Below, piece after piece: positions 56,239 through 64,000 of a stretch of DNA of 64,000 nucleotides. The position numbers and the translations under genes were made by a program. The notes beneath the pieces were generated by a model, which saw nothing but the letters and a program-made list of their open reading frames with translations, did not search any database and was not told the DNA's origin. Origin of the DNA: Gigantopelta aegis (Eukaryota; Mollusca; Gastropoda; Neomphalida; Peltospiridae); the NCBI RefSeq assembly GCF_016097555.1, contig NC_054708.1, forward strand, positions 6,150,334 through 6,214,333, written 5' to 3'. Each line of letters begins with the position of its first letter. Position 1 is the stretch's first letter.

Positions 56239-56535
56239 TGATGTATGAATATCTATATATTGTATGTATGTCGAGGTTGACTATTACATACATAGATATT
56301 AACGCACTGGCGCAGGGGATAATTAAATCATTTCTGGCCTCACAAATTGTCCCATGCCGTTGCTGGGACTCGAACCTGTGGCACCGATTCGCCCGCAAAT
56401 TGCAAGACTAACCACGATACGTTCTGAGCTATTGAAGCTTCCATAAAAAGGAAGTTCTTTAACTCAACCATATGCATGGGGCCTACAATCTACGCGGTCG
56501 ATCCCGCTTACGTGCATGAAACAGTGGGCAGACCT
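56230..56535 (-). repeat. tRNA-derived SINE-3 within tandem unit, copy 1
   Basis: The minus strand has an A-box-like TCGTGGTTAGTCTTGCAA and a B-box GGTTCGAGTCCC at 56365-56420, then body CATGGGACAATTTGTGAGGC. The whole block of about 315 bp is repeated at 56546-56847. Confidence 0.75.
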
Positions 56536-56545
56536 GGCACTGGCT

Positions 56546-56847
56546 AGTATGTATTGATGTATGAATATCTATATATTGTATGTATGTCGAGGTTGACTAT
56601 TACATACACAGATATTAACGCACTGGCGCAGGGGATAATTAAATCATTTCTGGCCTCACAAATTGTCCCATGCCGTTGCTGGGACTCGAACCTGTGGCAC
56701 CGATTCGCCCGCAAATTGCAAGACTAACCACGATACGCTCTGAGATATCGAAGCTTCCATAAAAAGGAAGTTCTTTAACTCAACCATATGCATGGGGCCT
56801 ACAATCTACGTGGTCGATCCCGCTTACGTGCATGAAACAGTGGGCAC
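56546..56847 (-). repeat. tRNA-derived SINE-3 within tandem unit, copy 2
   Basis: Almost identical to copy 1, with only a few changes, indicating a very recent tandem duplication. Confidence 0.8.
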
Positions 56848-56849
56848 TG

Positions 56850-56872
56850 TGGTGTGTGTGTGCGTGTGGTGT

Positions 56873-56928
<56 letters not shown>

Positions 56929-57095
56929 CTGTGTATATGTGTGTGTGTGCGTGTGTGTGTGTGTGTGTGTGTCTGTGTGTGTGTGTGTGTGTTCGTGTGT
57001 GTGTGTGTGTGTGTGTTTGTATGTATGTATGTCTGTGTATATTTGTGTGTGCGTGTGTGTATGTGTGTGTGAGTGAGTGTGTGTATGTGTGTGTG
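56850..57095. repeat. (GT)n microsatellite with GTAT interruptions
   Basis: About 245 bp of GT-rich repeats. It is itself internally duplicated: a GTATGTATGTCTGTGTATAT phrase appears at about 56918 and 57019. Confidence 0.95.
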
Positions 57096-57560
57096 ATACG
57101 CAACAGCAAATTAATCGATTCCACATGATTATGTTTACATAAGTAAATCAAGAATACCAAATTGTAATGCGCTGCTAGTCGAGAATCCTTGGTAACAAGT
57201 ATTAGTCCTTTTAAGCAAATCTTCACTGCATATCCATCTAAATAACAGTGAGTTCTTTGGCAATACGGAAAGGCAATTTAAATTCAAACGGCATTAGCCT
57301 AATATACTTTTATAAAATAGTAGTAAATAAAATTATTGTGTAATTTTTAAAAATCTTTTTTATCACTTAAAATTATGTTTTCAAATGTAAAATAAAAAAA
57401 AATAAAAAAGAAAGAAAACAAAGGTCTACAACAGCTATATGCGGTGTGGAGCTTTCAAAAGAATAATGACATTCCTAATGCTTGTCTAAAGTCAAAACAG
57501 AACGAAGCTGCGTCCACACAGACTACTCTTACCTATCAACATCAAATAATTTTATCTAGA
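57096..57560. other. Non-coding interval
   Basis: AT-rich, with no gene or repeat that I can support. Confidence 0.4.
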
Positions 57561-57564
57561 CTTT

Positions 57565-57690
57565 CTTATAGACATGATAGCGCATACCACGACTTTTGAT
57601 ACATCAGTCGCAGAGCACCGGTTTGAACGAAAAATAGCCCATGTTTCCATTAATAAGGATCGATCCTTCGACCCTCTGCATTGCTCGTGA
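57565..57690 (-). repeat. SINE-1 copy, 5' half
   Basis: Contains GCGCATACCACGACTTTTGA and AGGATCGATCCTTCGACC, in reverse orientation. Confidence 0.65.
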
Positions 57691-57744
57691 ACGTTCTACG
57701 CCTTTCCTCATCACGTCCCCGTGTTCGGGTAACACTGCTGTTTT

Positions 57745-57785
57745 ATATACTGCACAACAAAAGAAACGCGAATATTAATCCAGTT
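57745..57785. repeat. Tc1/mariner-like end fragment
   Basis: TATATACTGCACAACAAAAGAAACGCG resembles mariner-type ends, such as the one at 22680. No second end or transposase was found. Confidence 0.35.
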
Positions 57786-58104
57786 TTAAAATTTTATTTA
57801 ACATTATTCAGTACGAATCTCGTTAGCTTTTGCGTCTATTAAAATTATCCATCTCGTGTGAACACTTTGAGCCCACTTTAACCACAGGTACCCCCAAGCA
57901 ACTCTGGGGATGTTATGGTTTAGTCATACAATATATAACCATAGCACCACTGGAGTTGTTGTTTGGGGGTGTACCAAATTAATTTATCATAAAAATGCAT
58001 TAACATATCTGCGTGTTACCCACATTGAGAGTTGTCGCTAACAGGGCCGTAGCTAGTTTTAAATACGTGGGGTGGTAGTACTAAAAGAATCACGACACAA
58101 TATA

Positions 58105-58215
58105 ATGGATATCAAAGGCCGTGGCATAAGCTGTTCTTTTTGTGGGAAGGTGCATACAAACGATCCCTTGCTGCTAATGGGAACATGTGGCCTGTTTTCT
58201 CTCGTAAAATTTGCA
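58105..58215 (+). repeat. SINE-1 middle fragment
   Basis: Contains ATATCAAAGGCCGTGGCATA and GATCCCTTGCTGCTAATGGG. Confidence 0.75.
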
Positions 58216-58227
58216 AATTGTTTCATC

Positions 58228-58509
58228 GTTTCAGATGAAGTGACGGACTTGACAGCTGCAGTGGTAGTACTCATGTTTCAGATGAAGTGACGGACTTGAC
58301 AGCTGCAGTGGAAGTACTCATGTTTCAGATGAAGTGACGGACTTGACAGCTGCAGTGGTAGTACTCATGTTTCAGATGAAGTGACGGACTTGACAGCTGC
58401 AGTGGTAGTACTCATGTTTCAGATGAAGTGACGGACTTGACAGCTGCAGTGGTAGTACTCATGTTTCAGATGAAGTGACGGACTTGACAGCTGCAGTGGA
58501 AGTACTCAT
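58228..58509 (+). repeat. 47-bp minisatellite, six copies
   Basis: Unit GTTTCAGATGAAGTGACGGA plus CTTGACAGCTGCAGTGGTAG, starting at 58228, 58275, 58322, 58369, 58416 and 58463. Copies are nearly identical. The first overlaps the end of a SINE-1 fragment. Confidence 0.95.
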
Positions 58510-58572
58510 GACGGGTGCCACCGGTGGGGCAGGATATGCTCACCTTGCGCGAACACCTGATATCATAATCTG

Positions 58573-58862
58573 TTTTGGTAGTGATTCATGAGTGCATGTC
58601 ATCACAGTTATATTTATTCCAATTAGCTCAGTTCTGTGCTAGTTTTGATTCAGTAAACTAGTCTGGGAGTGGCAATCCTCTTTGTGGCGATGCAGGATTG
58701 TCCATGACAAGTAAATTATCTCTTCGGGAGTTGCTGTCCTATTTACGAGGCATGAAATTGAGATTCGTGAAATCAACCACCATTATGTCAAATGTTCATT
58801 CGACTCGGCATTGTGCAGAGATACGGTCTTGGTCGTGGTTAACGGTTTTGTCGTTCAGATTG
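58573..58862 (+). repeat. Dispersed repeat R, copy 2
   Basis: Relative of 50695-51040: GTGATTCATGAGTGCATGTC, then GAGTGGCAATCCTCTTTG, then GGCATTGTGCAGAGATACGG. It lacks the tandem 57-bp doubling. Confidence 0.68.
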
Positions 58863-58944
58863 AACTGTTCTATTCGGAGAAACCTACTGTTTATACATGC
58901 TATTCCTGTACCGATATGTAACAAGAGATCTCTTGTACAGTTTT

Positions 58945-59000
58945 CCAGACAGGATAGCACATACCAAGAGCTTTCATAGCCTATACCTGTTGTGGAACAC
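58945..59000 (-). repeat. SINE-1 short fragment
   Basis: CAGGATAGCACATACCAAGA and following bases match the inner part of SINE-1. Confidence 0.6.
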
Positions 59001-59104
59001 TGGGGTCTATATATTATGTTGTACACCTGACATTGCCTAGTTATTTACTGTACTGGAGTTAACAAAACTAGTCAAGAAACATTATTGCGGTGGGTGTGGA
59101 GTAA

Positions 59105-59375
59105 ATAAAATAATGCTCGATCCCCGTCGGTGGCTAATTGTGCTATTTCTCGTTACAGCCACTGCACCACGACTGGTATATCAAAGCTTGTGGTATATGC
59201 TATCCTGTCGGGGATGGTGCATATAAAAGATGCCTTGCTGCTAGTGGAAAAATGTAGCGGTTTCCTCTTTGAGACTATATGTCAGTATTACAAAATGTTT
59301 GACATCCAATAGCCGATGACTAATAAATCAATGTGCTTTAGTGGTGTTATTAAACAAAACAAACTATAACTGTGG
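59105..59375 (+). repeat. SINE-1 copy lacking only the A-box side
   Basis: Contains CTCGATCCCCGTCGGTGG, ACGACTGGTATATCAAAG, GTGCATATAAAAGATGCC and a 3' end with AATCAATGTGCTTTAGTGG. Confidence 0.82.
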
Positions 59376-60007
59376 GGTGGATGTGGTTTCGAATATAAAC
59401 CTAGCTGATAAAAGGGTCTACACGTTTTCCTTGACATCTACATGAATGGCCTAATATTGCATTAGGCAAGGAAAAAAATGTTTTAGCCTCAGCTGGGCTC
59501 GTCCGAACCCCCGACCCCACCCCACCCCACCCCACCCCAGGCCCACGCCTGTCAATGTACCATTTAAGTTGTATTTTGTGTAGTATGTGACATATACATT
59601 TCTATTTCCTGGTGCATACCTGGATGTCATGACATACCAGAATACGGTTAAATATTCATTCTCTTCATTAATCGGCCAAAACGCATTTCAACATGGGACG
59701 ATTCATTTACCCTGGGCGTACGTACGGACACTGCCAAATAGATTCGTTTCAAAGAAGTCTCAAAAAGCATGCTCATTTAAATAAAGCTGTTTAACGTGAA
59801 TAAGAAATCAGGTGTGTACGAGTTACACGTTCCCAAAGTTGATTTCGTGTAAATAACTTTAACGACCGGACTAGAATTGTCAAGTGCATTGCTTTTTCTT
59901 TATCACATTCTGAAACGAAAAGTCCAAATTACCTCGATTGTTTGAAATGTTTACTTCACTTGCCAATTGGAATATTCATGTGGCATGTAAATCCCAAAAT
60001 GTAATAA

Positions 60008-60204
60008 GTGCAAGCCCGTACGCAGAAATTTATATGGAGGGGTGCGTAATCGACGACCCAAAGGGCCGAAGTTGCTAGGGGGTCCAGGGGCAAAATCTAG
60101 AATGCAGGAGATGCATTTTCCTGCATTCTGGGAAGTAAATTTGTCACATCGTCGGACTATTTTAATTTGTTTTTACACATCCACGGATGGACCTCAGCAG
60201 ACTA

Positions 60205-60236
<32 letters not shown>

Positions 60237-60240
60237 TGAA
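60008..60240. repeat. hAT-like fragment with hairpin and poly-G
   Basis: Begins CAAGCCCGTACGCAGAAATT, resembling DNA-transposon ends. It contains the hairpin AATGCAGGAGATGCATTTTCCTGCATT (60101-60127) and a G run at 60206-60233. Confidence 0.4.
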
Positions 60241-60584
60241 GTGCAAACAGGCATATCTAGAAAATTGTGCAGGAAAGGGTCTCCATTGTGGCGAGGGAAT
60301 TTTTTAGGCGGTGGGTTAATGCTTCTCCGGAAAATGCATACGTGCCTTGTAAAGTTGATCTAACTACAGGGATAACTAAAACAAATAATAAGAAAATAAA
60401 TAAATAAAAAAACCCACAAGTTTCATGATTCGGTTTGCAAGACATCAAAGAGTTTGTTATTATTAGTTCTTTACACCAAACACATCCATGGATTTATTAG
60501 CCACTTATACTATTTGTTATCTTATACCACAGCATGTTGGTTGTATAGAGTATACCAAGTGAAAAAAGTTCGTTCAATCATCGA

Positions 60585-60650
60585 CAGGAAGGCACATACC
60601 ACAGCCTTTGACCAGTTGTGGTGCTCTGTTTGGAACGAGAAACAAACACC
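60585..60650 (-). repeat. SINE-1 short fragment
   Basis: AAGGCACATACCACAGCCTT and TTGTGGTGCTCTGTTTGGAA match inner SINE-1 sequence. Confidence 0.6.
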
Positions 60651-61068
60651 TAGTGAAAGTTACATAGAAACTGTAATGGACAGTACTTGGTTCTTTAAAC
60701 AAATAGAGAATTGAAAACTGGCCGTTATGTTATTTGTTTGTTCACTGGTGACATGGCAGTACGCTCGAACACGGCTTAAAGTGCCAAAAACATATCTGGA
60801 AATAAACGGCCGCCATGTGGGTAGAGGTGTTTCGATTTTCTCACGAGGAGCAACATTTTCAACACTTTCAAATTATAATATTCAATAAAATACTCGGGTT
60901 TCTTCAGTGAATTGTACCTCACTGCATTAACGTTAAACGGTATTGGTGTAGAGGACTGTCTTAGCCATGTTTTTCCCTCCACCCAGTTAAGTATATACCC
61001 ACCACTACAATCACTACCACCACCACCACCAAATTTTATATTTGCCTGTACGATTCATAGACAGTGTG

Positions 61069-61094
61069 CCCCCCCCCCCCCCCCCCCCCCCCCA
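61069..61094. repeat. Poly-C run
   Basis: About 25 consecutive C. Confidence 0.9.
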
Positions 61095-61378
61095 ATCTAA
61101 AAGCCTGACTACGCCAATGGTGTGGAAACCAATTAAGGTGGAAAGCCAACAGACGAATGGCGTAGTCGAACGAAGCGGGAACATCAGATCATAAAATAAA
61201 AGGAAAAGTTAAATAAAATGATATAAATAAATAAAATAAAAATTTAAACTTTGAGGAAAAGTGTTGTAGTCCATATCACAATATTATTTCGTGCATACAC
61301 TTGGTGGGGACAGGACAAATATTTATTCTGAAGAGAATAAAAAGGAATATAACAACACATACACAAAACAAATGTATA

Positions 61379-61384
61379 TTTATT
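61379..61384 (-). terminator. Possible polyadenylation signal of paralogue gene
   Basis: AATAAA on the minus strand, about 200 bases after the stop codon at 61586-61588. Confidence 0.45.
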
Positions 61385-61585
61385 ATTTTTATCTGAAAGG
61401 TATATTGACCCAAATCTGTAAAACAGTTTCAAAATATTTCGTTACTTTGAATTCAAGGAAATGATGAATAATGATGGTAGTAAGTCCAATTTCAGAGACT
61501 TGATGACCACTATCCACTAAGGACTACGATTCACTGATTCTAGTGAAATGTTGCTCACTCTTGTTCAGCGCGAGTCTTGTCTTCT

Positions 61586-62121
61586 TCATGCGAGGTACAC
61601 GTAATATCTGCTCACACTCCTGGCTGGGAACACGTCGCCGCTCAGGTGGCTGGTGATGCACGGACTGCCGTTGTGGCAGCAGTTGTTGCACAGCTGGAAC
61701 GTGTAGCTGGGGAACGACGTCGACACGGCGCGGTACACCACTGGCTGCACTGTGGACGTTGTCTTCACCGTCTCAACAACGCGGGTCTGCGCCTGCGTCA
61801 CCAGCTGTTGGTTGATGAGCGGAAGTACCATGAAGTCGTTGTACGCATGCTCAAAGGTGCCGGTTTTGTAATAGTAGCGCGAGACACCTCGACCGGCGGT
61901 CCTGACGATCTGTGCTGGGGAGGAGAAGGAGCTGAAGAATCGCTGGGAGGGCAGGTTGAAGGCGGAGGTTCTAATCAGACCAGGGTACAGGGTGAAGCCA
62001 GGAAGGGGCAGGTACGACCAGGGGTTGTACCCGCCGTATCCACTGTACGGGTTGTTGTAACGTGCGCCGAGGTTGGGCAGAAAGGCCGATCTCTTCTTAC
62101 GGCTCGACTCCTCGGATTTTT
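61586..62121 (-). CDS. Secreted-protein paralogue, last exon only
   Basis: An exon of 536 bp after a tttcag acceptor at 62122-62124 encodes about 178 residues. It starts in phase 1 like the last exon of the gene at 49212. It begins with an acidic stretch and a furin-like site (KSEESSRKKRSAF), then a Tyr/Pro/Gly-rich part (YNNPYSGYGGYNPW). The conserved body has YYKTGTFEHAYNDFMVLPLI, VVYRAVSTSFPSYTFQLC and CCHNGSPC, and it ends SRYYVYLA. Compared with the other gene, the C-terminal Cys cluster is larger (CNNCCHNGSPC against CGSCNRGYPQ). The first exon, which should hold the signal peptide, was not seen up to 64000 and probably lies beyond the window. The family is not recognised. Confidence 0.8.
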
Positions 62122-62261
62122 CTGAAATAAAAAAAAGCAAAAAAATATTAACCGATACCAAGATCAAACACTGGATATTGCTACTCTCGTAGCGACACAT
62201 CCTTCTAGTACGACTTAATCTAGAGAAAATCATGATTAAATATGTTGTCTTCTATTAGCCT

Positions 62262-62281
62262 GGGGGGGGGGGGGGGGGGGG
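62262..62281. repeat. Poly-G run
   Basis: About 20 G next to the head of a SINE-1 copy. Confidence 0.9.
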
Positions 62282-62530
62282 ATTTAGCTCAGTCTGTTGA
62301 GCGATGCCCAAGATGCTTTCGTCGCAGGATCGAACCAACTCGGTGAATCCGTTCAACTGATTGGGTTTTTTCTCGTTCCTGTCTTTGGGAAAATGCATAT
62401 AAAAGATGCATTGGGGGAAATGTAGCGGATTACCTCTGCTGACTACGAGTCCGATTTACCTGTTTGACATCCAATGCCGATGATTAATTAATCAATGTGC
62501 TCTAGTGGTGTCGTTAAACAAACCAAACTT
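62281..62530 (+). repeat. SINE-1, full length with diverged head
   Basis: The head GATTTAGCTCAGTCTGTTGA and B-box-like CAGGATCGAACC are present, then AATGCATATAAAAGATGC and the 3' core AATCAATGTGCTCTAGTGG. It lies in the presumed intron of the paralogue gene. Confidence 0.82.
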
Positions 62531-63444
62531 ACTATTAGCCTAGGCCTAATTTGTGGAAAGGTTGTATTTGGATTTTTAAAAGTTATTTACCATTATTCAA
62601 GTTCGTAGAAGTTCATAGAACTTTACCATTGTTGAACATATTTCTGCATAATAACGCATTTCTTTGGTAGCATTTAAACAGTATTCAACAACAATAGTGT
62701 CTAGTTAATGCTCTTTCGACTCCGTCTTGTGTGGAGAAACGATTTTGATCACTCACTTAGCACTGATTCCTCGTGTAGCTCTGGAAATCATCTCAATGCG
62801 TTTTATATGAAAGGCAAAATGCATTCTCTGGAATTTAATGCAAAGATTTCAGGTAATAAATCTACAATTGATTTTAAATAGTAAAGGTTTTCTAAGTGAA
62901 GAAGACAATAAAGAAATATGTTTTCATGTATATAAATATATAAATGAAAAAAAAAAATCACTGTATTTAGAAAATAAGGTACGGTCGTTTTTCTATATAG
63001 CCTCTACGTAATCTGATTGCGGTAACGTGTTCTTGTGTTATGAATTTAGCAAGCCGGTTGTCTGATTATCGATTGCTTCTTTTCTTTCAATAATATTCAT
63101 TTCTGTTCGTATTTACATTGCATAAATATATTACTCTCGTGACGTGTATTATAGAGAAGGCCTAGTAAGTTGAAAAACTCGTGACTAATTAATTTGTTCT
63201 TCAAAAGCAAAATACATGCAATATGTTTTAGCCAATCACTATAACGGTTTTGTCGTTCAGATTATCTAATTGTATCACGATCTCGACTGGGCAAAAATTA
63301 TAGAAATATTCGAGCAAAATGTGCTAACCTAAGACCTTTTTATCACTTTCAGTCTACTCGCAAATTAGTTGTAATCCATTTTAAAATGTGTAGTGATTCG
63401 TTTGCCATTCTCTATATAGCTGTTTGGCAGTAAAAAAAATTAAC
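62531..63444. other. Non-coding interval, presumed intron
   Basis: No exon recognised. 63090-63210 is related to 56035-56170, and 62725-62760 is weakly like the GTGCGGAGATACGG core of repeat R. Confidence 0.45.
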
Positions 63445-63655
63445 ATTTCTTTTTTAACGACACCACTAGAGCACATTGGTTAATTAATAATCGGCTGTTC
63501 GATGTCAAATATTTGGTTATTTCGACTCGTAGTCATCAAAGGAAACAAGCTACATTTTTCCTATGTAGCAAGGGATCTTTTATATTCATTTTCCCACAGA
63601 CAGGACAGCACATACCACGGCTTTTGACCAGCTGTGGTGCACGATGCAAGCACAT
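63445..63655 (-). repeat. SINE-1 copy without head
   Basis: Contains TTAACGACACCACTAGAGCA, AGCAAGGGATCTTTTATATT and GCACATACCACGGCTTTTGA. Confidence 0.8.
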
Positions 63656-64000
63656 TAAGCTAGAACTCAACCAAGCTAAATTCAGCCCCGCTGTTTAGCA
63701 GTAATGTTAAATTAATAAATGTTAACCCCATGCTTGAAAACGCGTCTCTGAATATCCTTATTTTAAAATGTTCCAGAGCGCATGCCCTCAAACCCCCATC
63801 CACTACAGATCTCCATCCCTTTGTGGGATCGGCTTACATGTGTTCGTAAAACTCGTTTTCGAAATTTGTGATACCCCGTCCCCATTACAAAATCTTGGAA
63901 CCGCCCCTGAATACTGACCGCAGTCTGCGATTCCCATGGTAGCCTGGAACGCTGCCTCATCCAGGGCCTCTTTCGCCGTCTCCGTCGTCTGTCCACTTGT

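Noticed and set aside
56340-56420. Possible tRNA gene with GGTTCGAGTCCC
   Set aside because: It is the tRNA-like head of a repeated SINE, doubled in tandem, and continues into SINE body.
58228-58509. Array that could be taken for a CRISPR
   Set aside because: The repeats are directly adjacent with no unique spacers, in a eukaryotic context.
61577-62125. 182-codon plus-strand frame opposite the paralogue exon
   Set aside because: Same reasoning; it is a shadow of the minus-strand exon that has splice signals and a conserved body.

Overview
The window looks like gene-poor, repeat-rich nuclear DNA of a mollusc, probably a gastropod. That placement is an inference. It rests on host genes with introns, many copies of a tRNA-derived SINE that I associate from memory with molluscs, and invertebrate-type LINE, Gypsy, Tc1/mariner and Polinton elements. 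No bacterial features, CRISPR array, rRNA gene or convincing tRNA gene were seen.

Layout. 1-2080 holds SINE and hAT-like fragments and the tail of a LINE ORF1. 2081-8915 is a broken Ty3/Gypsy-type LTR retrotransposon whose integrase lies upstream of its reverse transcriptase (Gmr1-like order), with a primer-binding site matching tRNA-Pro. 10155-27575 is a nested stack: an old L1/Tx1-like LINE (10155-11062 and 24777-27575) is split by a second LINE (11063-24766, 10-bp target duplication). The second LINE is itself split by a TTAA-flanked MITE (13474-14298), a reduced Polinton/Maverick-like element (14785-21106, 6-bp target duplication AGTGAA) and a Tc1/mariner transposon (22680-24178). The Polinton-like element carries a two-domain PC4-like protein, a BIR protein, a small unknown protein and a packaging-type ATPase flanked by zinc fingers. 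Each of these ORFs has its own TATA box.

28465-31360 is a patchwork of SINEs, a duplicated local unit, short retroposons with 11-bp target duplications and a 470-bp TA block. 31621-37301 is an antisense APE-type LINE with ORF1 and ORF2, bounded by a perfect 30-nt inverted repeat that ends 36 bp before a host splice acceptor. 37338-41341 holds the last three exons of a Rac-like Rho GTPase whose G3 motif is altered; its P-loop exon was not found. 41342-49200 is non-coding, with several minisatellites, MITEs and SINEs.

49212-52792 is a complete two-exon minus-strand gene for a secreted protein with a signal peptide, acidic propeptide and furin-like site. 61586-62121 is the last exon of a diverged paralogue with the same intron phase; its first exon is not seen. 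The rest is SINEs, minisatellites and simple repeats.

How the parts relate. Host coding content is small: one signalling GTPase and a pair of secreted proteins of unknown role. The most informative part is the transposon stack, because precise target-site duplications allow the order of insertion to be read directly.
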